This document shows, in pieces, positions 18,118 to 25,690 of a DNA stretch of 64,000 nucleotides. The notes under the pieces are model-generated. The model searched no databases. It was not told the DNA's origin and saw only the letters and a program-made list of their open reading frames with translations. The DNA lies in contig NZ_JABFAU010000004.1 in the NCBI RefSeq assembly GCF_017168335.1, positions 80,110-144,109 of the forward strand. The letters are read 5' to 3'. The stretch is from Rhodococcus sp. KRD162 (GTDB lineage: Bacteria > Actinomycetota > Actinomycetes > Mycobacteriales > Mycobacteriaceae). A program made the translations under genes and the position numbers. Position 1 is the first letter of the stretch. Every line of letters starts with the position of its first letter.

Positions 18118-18375
18118 TCATTCGTCCTTCACCCTGAATCGTGCGATGCTGACCGATCCGACGAAGCTGACCAGCGAGAGCGCAACGATGGCCGGTACCA
18201 GGGTGGTGTCGCGGCTGTAGACGGCCCACACCGCGAGGCCGCACATCGAGACCGCCAGGATCGTGTCTATGGCGACCAGTCGGTCCAGCGTGCTCGGCCC
18301 GTCGAGCAGTCGGTACGCGGTGAGGACCGCAGCGGCGAGCAGAAGAGCGCCGGCGATGGCGAGAACGACGGTCAC
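18118..18375 (-). CDS. mrpF: Mrp antiporter subunit F
   Basis: This is an 85-residue protein with three membrane helices: VVLAIAGALLLAAAVLTAYR, LVAIDTILAVSMCGLAVWAV and LVPAIVALSLVSFVGSVSIARF. The LLDGPSTLDRLVAIDT motif is typical for MnhF/MrpF. GTG 18375 overlaps the mrpE stop as GTGA; a GTG two codons upstream is an alternative. It is the fifth gene of the operon. Confidence 0.92.
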   Translation of the reverse strand: MTVVLAIAGALLLAAAVLTAYRLLDGPSTLDRLVAIDTILAVSMCGLAVWAVYSRDTTLVPAIVALSLVSFVGSVSIARFRVKDE

Positions 18376-19019
18376 GACCACTCTCCCTTCCTGCTGTCGT
18401 CGGTCTTCTTGTCGTCTCGCGGGGCGTCCGGATCGCCGGATTTCGGATCGTCGCCGAACACCCCGTGATACTGCTCGTACTCTTGATGGTGCAGGGGACT
18501 GGGCTTCCAGTCGGAGTCGCGCTCGAAGCCTGCGATGAACAGTTTCTCCAGGTGCCGAACATAGGCGTAGAAGCCGTCGACTGCCTTCTGAGTGCCCATG
18601 TCCAGCACGTGTACGTACAGCAGACGTCTGGTCCGGTCGATCTCGAGCACCATGGTGCCGGGCACGAGATTCATTGCATCGACGAACAGGGTGAGCACCA
18701 GATCGGACTTGATTGCGATGCGGCAGCGCAGCACCCCGGTGACCGGCGGAGCTTTCGGCCGGATCGCCAGCCACGCAACGCTGAAGCTCGATTCCATGGC
18801 GTAGTAGAGGAACACGCCTGCGAGTTTGACGAGGGAGAACACGTGGATTCGGCCCTCGACCGGTACGCGCGGCAGCGGCAGGAGCACCATGATCAGCACT
18901 CCGACGCCGATGCCGCCGAGAATGTTGGCCGCAGAGACGTTGCCCCACAGCAGGACCCAGATCGCCGTCAACCATGCCAGCGTCCAGACGCGGAGCAGTA
19001 GGGAGCGGTTCATCGTCAT
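18372..19019 (-). CDS. mrpE: Mrp antiporter subunit E
   Basis: This is a 215-residue protein. The first 100 residues carry the membrane part (WTLAWLTAIWVLLWGNVSAA, GIGVGVLIMVLLPL, LVKLAGVFLYYAMESSFSVA). The MrpE core follows (RIAIKSDLVLTLFVDAMNLVPGTMVLEI). A charged C-terminal tail of about 50 residues (DDPKSGDPDAPRDDKK) extends beyond typical short MrpE proteins. Starts and stops overlap with mrpD (ATGA) and mrpF, so the genes are translationally coupled. Confidence 0.92.
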   Translation of the reverse strand: MTMNRSLLLRVWTLAWLTAIWVLLWGNVSAANILGGIGVGVLIMVLLPLPRVPVEGRIHVFSLVKLAGVFLYYAMESSFSVAWLAIRPKAPPVTGVLRCRIAIKSDLVLTLFVDAMNLVPGTMVLEIDRTRRLLYVHVLDMGTQKAVDGFYAYVRHLEKLFIAGFERDSDWKPSPLHHQEYEQYHGVFGDDPKSGDPDAPRDDKKTDDSRKGEWS

Positions 19020-20659
19020 CGGGTGCCCTCCTCCTCGGCGCGCGCCTGTTCGTAGGCCTGGTCGCCGACGAATTCCGCACCGCGCACGGCATCGATGTAC
19101 AGAGATCGATCCCGCAGGTCTCTGGCAGCGCGATCACTGATGTCGATGATCGGGCCGGCGAATACGGTCATGGCCAAACCGACGACGACGAGGCCGATGG
19201 TCGGGATCAACATGAAGGCAGGCATTCGGCCGACGTCCTCGCGATCACCGAACTGAATATCGGAGGAGTCGTCGAGCAGAGCGGACGGGCTGTTGTCCGC
19301 GAGGTCTCCCTCCGGGGCGTCGGCGCGAGCTCGCCAGAACGCCTTGGTCCATACTCTCGCCACGACGTACAGCGTCAGCAGGCTGGTGACGGTGCCGCCC
19401 GCGACGAGCAACCAGGCCAGCACACTGCCTTGTTCGCTACCGGCTTGCAGGAGCGCCACCTTGCCGATGAAGCCCGAGAACGGGGGAATGCCACCGAGGT
19501 TGAGGGCAGGAACCAGAAACACGATCGCCAGAACCGGGCTGGCCGCAGCCAGGCCACCGAGTCGCCGCAGCGAGGACGAACCGGCCTGCCGTTCGATGAG
19601 TCCGACCACGAGAAACAGCGTCGTCTGCACCAGAATGTGGTGGGCGACATAATAAATCGCTCCCGACAGTCCCGATTGTGTCGACAGAGCCACGCCGAAG
19701 ATCATGTAACCGATGTGGCTGACCAACGTGAACGACAACAGCCGTTTGATGTCGCTCTGCGCGATGGAGCCGAGAATGCCGACGAGCATGGTCAGCAGAC
19801 CACAGACCATCAGAACGTTGTCGAGGGAGCCGTCGGGGAACAACAGCGTGTGTGCGCGAATGATGGCGTACACACCGACTTTCGTCAGCAAACCCGCGAA
19901 CACCGCGGTGACCGGAGCGGGGGCGGTGGGGTACGAGTCCGGTAGCCACGTCGAGAGCGGGAACACAGCGGCCTTGATGCCGAACGCGACCAGCAGAACG
20001 GCGAAGATTGCGGTTCTCGTGCCCGGCGGAACGTCGTCCATCCGTACGGCGATGTGCGCCAGGTTCAGCGTCCCGGTTGCGGCGTACGCCAAGGCGATAC
20101 CGATCAGGAAGATCAACGAGGACACCATCGAGACCATCACGTACGACACACCCGCACGGACTCGATCGGCGCTCGCTCCGAGCGTCAGCAGTACGAACGA
20201 CGCGGCGAGCAGAACCTCGAAGCCGACGAACAGATTGAACAGGTCGCCTGCGAGGAAGGCGTTGCACACACCCGCGGTCAGCGCCAGGTAGGTCGGCAGG
20301 AAGATCGAGACGGGCTGATTCTCGTTCCCGTCGCGAATACCCTGACCGATCGAGTACACCATGACGGCCAGCAACACGATGGACGAGACAAGCAACATCA
20401 TCGCCGAAAGCCGGTCCACGACAAGGGAAATCCCGAGTGGGGAATCCCAGCCGCCGACCTGAAGCGCGCTGACGCCGTCCCGATCGGCCAGATAGAGCAT
20501 CATCGACGAGATCGCGACCACCGCGGTCAACGCGACCAGGGTGATGAAACGCTGCGCGCGGGGGCGTCGACCCAGCACCAGCGTCAGGGCAGCCGCCAGC
20601 ATCGGAATGAGCACCGGAAGCGGAGTCAGGACATCGATCACGTGCGGGGAGATCGTCAT
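19016..20659 (-). CDS. mrpD: Mrp antiporter subunit D (NADH dehydrogenase ND5/ND4-like)
   Basis: This is a 547-residue protein with about 14 hydrophobic segments and the proton-translocating module shared with complex I subunits: NLFVGFEVLLAASFVLLTLG, AFGIKAAVFPLSTWLPDSYP, LTKVGVYAIIR and SDIKRLLSFTLVSHIGYM. Conserved membrane Lys and Glu residues lie in these segments. A hydrophilic insertion near residues 440-490 (RADAPEGDLADNSPSA, then GDREDVGR) is unusual but fits a cytoplasmic loop. It overlaps mrpC by four bases. Confidence 0.94.
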   Translation of the reverse strand: MTISPHVIDVLTPLPVLIPMLAAALTLVLGRRPRAQRFITLVALTAVVAISSMMLYLADRDGVSALQVGGWDSPLGISLVVDRLSAMMLLVSSIVLLAVMVYSIGQGIRDGNENQPVSIFLPTYLALTAGVCNAFLAGDLFNLFVGFEVLLAASFVLLTLGASADRVRAGVSYVMVSMVSSLIFLIGIALAYAATGTLNLAHIAVRMDDVPPGTRTAIFAVLLVAFGIKAAVFPLSTWLPDSYPTAPAPVTAVFAGLLTKVGVYAIIRAHTLLFPDGSLDNVLMVCGLLTMLVGILGSIAQSDIKRLLSFTLVSHIGYMIFGVALSTQSGLSGAIYYVAHHILVQTTLFLVVGLIERQAGSSSLRRLGGLAAASPVLAIVFLVPALNLGGIPPFSGFIGKVALLQAGSEQGSVLAWLLVAGGTVTSLLTLYVVARVWTKAFWRARADAPEGDLADNSPSALLDDSSDIQFGDREDVGRMPAFMLIPTIGLVVVGLAMTVFAGPIIDISDRAARDLRDRSLYIDAVRGAEFVGDQAYEQARAEEEGTR

Positions 20660-21276
20660 TTGTGGTCTCCCTTCTTCTTGTTCGGCGCGCTCTCGTCCTT
20701 CTCTGCATTGTCGAGCCCGTCGAGTCCCTCGACGCCCGGCTCGTCGTCATCGAAGTCGTTCTCCCGGATGTCCTCGTAGCACTCGAGGTCTTCGAGATTC
20801 TCGAGCTGATCCATCGGAATCGGATTGCCCTTCGAGTCGAACGCGTCACCGCCGAAGCTGGGTTCACCTGTCACCGGGTCGTCCGAGCGGTCACGGTCGG
20901 GGGCCTCGGCCATCGACCGGCGCTGGGAGACCTTGGCGTCCTCGGGGTCGTTCTCGATGTCGTCCTTGGTGTTGAGCGTGAACGACCGGTACGCGAGCGC
21001 CAGGACGAATGCCGCGATGCCCATGGTGATGACGATCGCTGTCAGGATCACTGCCTGCGCCAGCGGATCGGCCATCTGCTGATTGACCGCGTTGTCACGG
21101 CCGACGATGGGCGGGCCGCCTGCCGGACCGCCGACCGTGAGCAGCAGCAGATTGACGCCGTTGCCGAACAGGAGCAGGCCGAGCAGCATCTTGGTGATGC
21201 TGCGTTCGAGCAGCAGGTAGACACCGGCGGCGACCAGCACTGCCACGATGAACAGCATTCCGAGATCAGCGGTCAT
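20656..21276 (-). CDS. mrpC: Mrp antiporter subunit C with long acidic tail
   Basis: This is a 206-residue protein, clearly longer than the roughly 110-130 of most MrpC. The N-terminal NuoK-like part has three helices (MLFIVAVLVAAGVYLLLE, MLLGLLLFGNGVNLLLLTVG, LAQAVILTAIVITMGIAAF). After about residue 105 a soluble Asp/Glu-rich tail follows, ending in the basic NKKKGDHK. The tail has no motif I recognise and may be a cytoplasmic regulatory extension. It overlaps mrpA and mrpD by four bases each (ATGA). Confidence 0.92.
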   Translation of the reverse strand: MTADLGMLFIVAVLVAAGVYLLLERSITKMLLGLLLFGNGVNLLLLTVGGPAGGPPIVGRDNAVNQQMADPLAQAVILTAIVITMGIAAFVLALAYRSFTLNTKDDIENDPEDAKVSQRRSMAEAPDRDRSDDPVTGEPSFGGDAFDSKGNPIPMDQLENLEDLECYEDIRENDFDDDEPGVEGLDGLDNAEKDESAPNKKKGDHK

Positions 21277-24137
21277 GGGGCGCTCACTCGGGCTTGGCTC
21301 TGCATTTCCACCTGTGCGTCGAGACGTGCCCCGAGACTGCGGAGCACATCGAGTACCAACCCGACCACGATGAGATACACACCGAGGTCGAAGAACAATG
21401 CGGTGACGAGCTTGATGTCACCGAGAATCGGCAATGTCACCTCGAACGTGGCCGATGACAGCGCCGGGGCACCGAGGAACATCGACGCCACCGCTGTGCC
21501 CGCCGCGAAGATCAATCCGAGGCCGAGGATCTTTCCGGCGTCGATCGGCACCGTCTCACCGAGCTCGTACCGTCCGCCGGCCAGGTATCTGAGCACCAGC
21601 GCCAGGCCCGCGGTGAGTCCGCCCGCGAAACCGCCGCCGGGGGCGTTGTGACCGGAGAAGAAGAAGTAGATCGAGAGCACCATGATCGTCGGGAAGATCA
21701 ACCGGGTGGTGACTTCGAGAATCAACGAGCGATGCCGCGGATCGATCAGCTCACCGCCGAGCAACCACGTCGTCTCGGCCGCGAACTTCGCATCCGAGTT
21801 CGATGTGGGGGCGCTCGATGCCGGGGCGTCGGACACCCGCGGAGCGCTGCCGAACCGGCGGTTGCGGAAGACCAGGCTGGCCACGCCCGTCGCGGCGACG
21901 AGCAAGACGCAGATCTCGCCGAGGGTGTCCCAGGCGCGGATATCGACCAGGATCACGTTGACGATGTTCTTGCCGTCGCCCAGTTCGTACGCGGCCTCGG
22001 GGAACTGCAAGGACACCGGAGCGGCGCTGCGGGCGTTCATCGCGAACGCTCCCAACACGCTGACGGTCGCTCCGACAGCCACGGCGAGCGCGGCGCGGAC
22101 ACCGCGAGACCCGGCTGCGCCCCGGTCGGCGACTTCGGCGGGCAGCTTGCGCAGCACCAGCACGAACACCACGAGGGTGACTGTTTCGACCAGGAACTGA
22201 GTCAGGGCCAGGTCGGGAGCTCCATGGATGGCGAAGATGACGCCGCAGCCGTAGCCGGTGAGCCCGACGAGGATGACGCTGGCCAGACGGTTGCGCATGA
22301 CCGTTGCGCCGATGCCACCCGCGACCATGATCAATCCGATGACCACTTGGAGCGGAGTGTTCCAGAGCGTGTAGTTCAGTCCCGGCTTCTGCCCGACGAC
22401 CAGCACGATGATCGGCAACAGCACCAGCGTCAGCAGGATCGTGCCCTGAGTGAGGGGGAGCGAACCGCGCTGTGTGGTGCCGGTGAGGCGGATGGACAGC
22501 GTGTCCATGAACTTGAGGACGTTGTCGTAGGTGCGGTCGGCGTTGCCGAGCGGGGGATGCTCGAACTTGAGCCGGTTGACCACTCGGTGGGCGATGAACA
22601 ATCCGACACCGCCGGTGACGACGATGACCGTCAGCGCCAGTGGCAGGTTGAACCCGTGCCACAGGGCCAGGTGGTAGGGCTCCTGGCCGTAGGACGGCAG
22701 GGTCCGCGCGTACGGGCTGACGATGCGGTCGACGATGGAGGAGCCGAATCCCGCGATGAGTCCGAGTACCGCCAGGAAAGCAGGCGTTGCCAGGAACAGT
22801 GCGGCCGGTGCGTGCATGTTCTTCACCGACGGGCTCGGACGCTTGAGTTGCTTGCGGCCGAAGGCACCCCAGACGAAGCGGATGCTGTAGGTGACCGTGA
22901 GAATCGACCCGATCACCAGGCCGGCGACCACGACGGCTGCGACGGTTGGATCGAGCGTCGGGGTGCTGATCACGGCCGACAGGGCGGTTTCCTTGCCGAC
23001 GAACCCCAGCAGCGGTGGTAGGCCTGCCATGCTCGCGGCCGCGAGCGCAGCGATGGCGGCGAGCCAGGGGGCCTTCTTGCCGAGGTGGGCGAGTTTGCGG
23101 ATGTCGCGGGTGCCGGTGGTGTGGTCGATGATGCCGACGACCATGAACAGCGCCGCTTTGAACATCGCGTGCGCGATCACCATCGTCAGGCCTGCGAGCA
23201 TCGCCTTCTCCGAGCCGATGCCGACCAGCACGATCAGGAATCCGAGCTGACTGACGGTGCCGAACGCGAGAACGAGTTTGAGATCGAATGCGCGCAGTGC
23301 TCGCCAACCGGCCAGGATCATCGACAGCAATCCGAGCGTGATCACCGTGGCGCGCCACGGACCCGAATCGGCGAATCCCGGTGCCAGGCGCGCGACCAGG
23401 TAGATGCCGGCCTTGACCATGGCGGCGGCGTGCAGGTAGCCGCTGACCGGCGTCGGGGCGGCCATTGCGCCGGGGAGCCAGAAGTGCAAGGGGACGATGG
23501 CCGATTTGCTCAGCGCGCCGATGAGGACCAGCACGATCGCGACCCCGGGCAACCAGCCGGACGGTGCGTTCGCCACCAGTTCCGACAGGTTGTAGGTACC
23601 GGAGACCTGGCCGAGGATGATGATGCCGACCAGCATCGCCAGGCCGCCTGCGGTGGTGACGAGCAGAGCCTGGGTGGCCGCGCGCCTACTGGAGGCCCGT
23701 TCGGCGTAGTGGCCGACGAGCAGGAACGACAGGACCGTCGTGATCTCCCAGAAGACGTACAGGACGAGCATGTTGTCGCTGGTGATCAGCCCGAACATGG
23801 CACCGGCGAATGCGACCATCTCGGCGGCGAACAGACCCAGCCGGGGCTCGTCGTCCTCGAAGTAGCGTGCGCAGTACAGCAGAATCAGGGCACCGATCCC
23901 CAACACCAGCAGCGACATGAGGGCTGCGAGGGAGTCGAATCGCATGTCGATGTTCATCGACAGGCCGGGGACCCATTCGATGCTCAGCGTCTGTTCGGAG
24001 TTCCAGTTGCCGAACACCCAGAGCAGACTCAGCAGCGGGACGAGAGCAAGCGGAAAGAATGCGTTGCGACCCCACCACCGAACGAGCAGCGGTGCAAGAA
24101 GCGCAGCCGCGGCATGCGCAAGAAGGATAGCGAGCAA
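21273..24137 (-). CDS. mrpA: Mrp antiporter subunit A (fused A/B)
   Basis: This is a 954-residue protein from TTG 24137, chosen because GGAG lies six bases upstream; the open frame extends to 24278 but without a better signal. The N-terminal two thirds are ND5-like with SDNMLVLYVFWEITTVLSF, LSKSAIVPLHFWLPGAM, LHAAAMVKAGIYL and FDLKLVLAFGTVSQLGFL. The C-terminal part contains the MrpB-like segment (IFPTIMVLSIYFFFSGHNA, then GGFAGGLTAGLALVLRY). A Pro/Ser/Ala-rich linker separates them. It is the first gene of mrpA-C-D-E-F-G. The operon exchanges Na+ for H+ at alkaline pH or high salt. Confidence 0.94.
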   Translation of the reverse strand: MLAILLAHAAAALLAPLLVRWWGRNAFFPLALVPLLSLLWVFGNWNSEQTLSIEWVPGLSMNIDMRFDSLAALMSLLVLGIGALILLYCARYFEDDEPRLGLFAAEMVAFAGAMFGLITSDNMLVLYVFWEITTVLSFLLVGHYAERASSRRAATQALLVTTAGGLAMLVGIIILGQVSGTYNLSELVANAPSGWLPGVAIVLVLIGALSKSAIVPLHFWLPGAMAAPTPVSGYLHAAAMVKAGIYLVARLAPGFADSGPWRATVITLGLLSMILAGWRALRAFDLKLVLAFGTVSQLGFLIVLVGIGSEKAMLAGLTMVIAHAMFKAALFMVVGIIDHTTGTRDIRKLAHLGKKAPWLAAIAALAAASMAGLPPLLGFVGKETALSAVISTPTLDPTVAAVVVAGLVIGSILTVTYSIRFVWGAFGRKQLKRPSPSVKNMHAPAALFLATPAFLAVLGLIAGFGSSIVDRIVSPYARTLPSYGQEPYHLALWHGFNLPLALTVIVVTGGVGLFIAHRVVNRLKFEHPPLGNADRTYDNVLKFMDTLSIRLTGTTQRGSLPLTQGTILLTLVLLPIIVLVVGQKPGLNYTLWNTPLQVVIGLIMVAGGIGATVMRNRLASVILVGLTGYGCGVIFAIHGAPDLALTQFLVETVTLVVFVLVLRKLPAEVADRGAAGSRGVRAALAVAVGATVSVLGAFAMNARSAAPVSLQFPEAAYELGDGKNIVNVILVDIRAWDTLGEICVLLVAATGVASLVFRNRRFGSAPRVSDAPASSAPTSNSDAKFAAETTWLLGGELIDPRHRSLILEVTTRLIFPTIMVLSIYFFFSGHNAPGGGFAGGLTAGLALVLRYLAGGRYELGETVPIDAGKILGLGLIFAAGTAVASMFLGAPALSSATFEVTLPILGDIKLVTALFFDLGVYLIVVGLVLDVLRSLGARLDAQVEMQSQARVSAP

Positions 24138-24372
24138 AAAACACTCCGTCGTCTCGGTCGCATCGGCGGCGAGGCCGATGCGGTGGTCGTAGGGCGGCGA
24201 TGAGTAGGGTCTTGAAATCGGTATGAAATTCGGCGTGATTGTTTGTGAAATAACGAATCGGCTCCCGAACGGCAGCACGTAATCGATCGGGTTCTATCGT
24301 ACTTTGCGTGGTGGGCCGCGTGCCGACCGGTACAAAACGGTCGTGTGGGCACGAGTCGGGGAGACTGTGGCG

Positions 24373-24783
24373 GTGACCCATCCGAAGCTCATTCGTACTG
24401 CCGGTCTGGCCTATGTTCGCGATCGCCGAATGATCCAGACGCGATCGGTCGGGAAAACCGCGTTCTACATGGCCGGCGGCAAGATCGATCCCGGCGAGAG
24501 TCCCGAGCAGGCGCTGCACCGAGAGATCAGGGAGGAACTCGACGCGGCGGTGATCGACGCCAGGGTCCTCGGAGTCTTCGAGTGTGAGGCATGGGGGCAC
24601 CCGGCAGGCACGCCGCTCGAGATCACCTGCTTTCTGGCCGACCTCAGCGCCGATCCGACGCCCACCAGCGAAATCGCCGAGATCAGGTACTTCACCCGGG
24701 ACGAGTACGCAGCCATGCCCGACGTCGCTCCGGGGTCGCTGATGGTGTTCGACCGGATGAAGGCGCTCGATCTGATCGACTGA
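24373..24783 (+). CDS. Nudix hydrolase
   Basis: This is a 136-residue protein from GTG 24373, nine bases after GGGGAG; the open frame starts at 24304. The Nudix box is GGKIDPGESPEQALHREIRE then ELDA, that is G-x5-E-x7-REx2EE. The N-terminal HPKLIRTAGLAYVRDRRM and the FYMAGGK lead-in resemble MutT-like diphosphatases. The substrate is not clear from sequence. It diverges from mrpA. The stop is 21 bases before the palindrome that precedes the next gene, so the two genes may be controlled separately. Confidence 0.88.
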   Translation: MTHPKLIRTAGLAYVRDRRMIQTRSVGKTAFYMAGGKIDPGESPEQALHREIREELDAAVIDARVLGVFECEAWGHPAGTPLEITCFLADLSADPTPTSEIAEIRYFTRDEYAAMPDVAPGSLMVFDRMKALDLID

Positions 24784-24804
24784 AGCGCGTATGTTGGTGC
24801 ACGA

Positions 24805-24820
24805 GAGAACGTACGTTCTC
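24805..24820. promoter_or_regulatory. Perfect 16-bp palindrome, likely operator
   Basis: GAGAACGTACGTTCTC is its own reverse complement and lies 26 bases before the ATG at 24846. Its core GAAC-n4-GTTC equals the core of the LexA box used in mycobacteria and Bacillus, but many TetR-type repressors bind similar sites. It is probably an operator for the downstream gene. Which regulator binds is open. Confidence 0.65.
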
Positions 24821-24845
24821 CCGAGGCCACCGCGAAGGAGTTTTC

Positions 24846-25598
24846 ATGACGAACCTGTCCCAGAAAGCCAGCACCCTGCTCGAGCTACACCAGCCGGGCA
24901 ACCCCGTCGTGTTGCCGACGGTATGGGACGCCTGGTCGGCCAACCTCGCCGTATCGGCAGGCTTCACCGCACTGACCGTCGGAAGCCACCCAGTGTCGGA
25001 CTCCATCGGCAAGCCGGACAACGAGGGCATCACCTTCGACGAACTCCTCGCCCGCATCTCGCAGATCTCCGCAGCCGTGGACGCCCCGCTGTCGGTCGAC
25101 ATCGAGTCCGGGTACGGCGAGGACCCCAAGCGCCTGATCGAGGGCCTGATCTCCGCCGGTGCCGTCGGCCTCAACATCGAGGACACCGTGCACAGCGAGG
25201 GCGGACGACTCCGTGAGGCGCAGGAGCACGCAGACTTCGTCGGCGCACTGCGCGCGGCATCGGACGCCACCGACGTGCACGTCGTCATCAACGCCCGCAC
25301 CGACCTGTTCGTCAAGGCAATCGGCGACGAGAACGACCGCGTCGACCGCGCCATCGCGCGGCTGAAGCTGGCCGCCGAAGCCGGAGCCGATTCGCTCTAC
25401 CCCGTGGGCTTCCACAGCGACGCCGACTACAAGCGCCTCGCCGAAGAACTCCCACTGCCGATCAACGCCATCGCCAACCCGGCCGAGGGCGACCTGTCGC
25501 ACTTCGCCTCCCTCGGCGTCGGTCGCATCAGCTTCGGGCCGATCTTCCAGATGGAATTGGCCAAGCGGGCCGAAGAGGTGCTCGCGCGCTGGAAGTGA
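24846..25598 (+). CDS. Isocitrate lyase/PEP mutase family protein
   Basis: This is a 250-residue TIM-barrel protein with AAGGAG seven bases before ATG 24846. The family motifs are VVLPTVWDAWSANLA, TVGSHPVSDSIG, LSVDIESGYGE (Mg-binding Asp and Glu), AVGLNIEDT and VVINARTD. It lacks the KKCGH catalytic loop of true isocitrate lyase, having EDTVHSEGGRL at that place, so it belongs to the broad 2-methylisocitrate lyase/PEP mutase-like group. The exact C-C or P-C bond it cuts cannot be told. It is preceded by a 16-bp palindrome and followed by a terminator hairpin. Confidence 0.87.
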   Translation: MTNLSQKASTLLELHQPGNPVVLPTVWDAWSANLAVSAGFTALTVGSHPVSDSIGKPDNEGITFDELLARISQISAAVDAPLSVDIESGYGEDPKRLIEGLISAGAVGLNIEDTVHSEGGRLREAQEHADFVGALRAASDATDVHVVINARTDLFVKAIGDENDRVDRAIARLKLAAEAGADSLYPVGFHSDADYKRLAEELPLPINAIANPAEGDLSHFASLGVGRISFGPIFQMELAKRAEEVLARWK

Positions 25599-25609
25599 GT
25601 GCCTTCGGC

Positions 25610-25653
25610 AGTGGTGCGGTTGAGTGCCCTCAGCGGCACCTAACCACGCCACT
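25610..25653. terminator. Hairpin between convergent genes
   Basis: Arms AGTGGTGCGGTT and AACCACGCCACT pair with two mismatches, with an inner GTGCC/GGCAC stem. It sits between the convergent PEP mutase-like gene and the AAA ATPase gene, so it may end transcripts from both sides. There is no long T tract, as is common in actinobacteria. Confidence 0.6.
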
Positions 25654-25690
25654 GCTCATCCGGGTCGTTCCGCAGGCTCCACTCCTGCCG

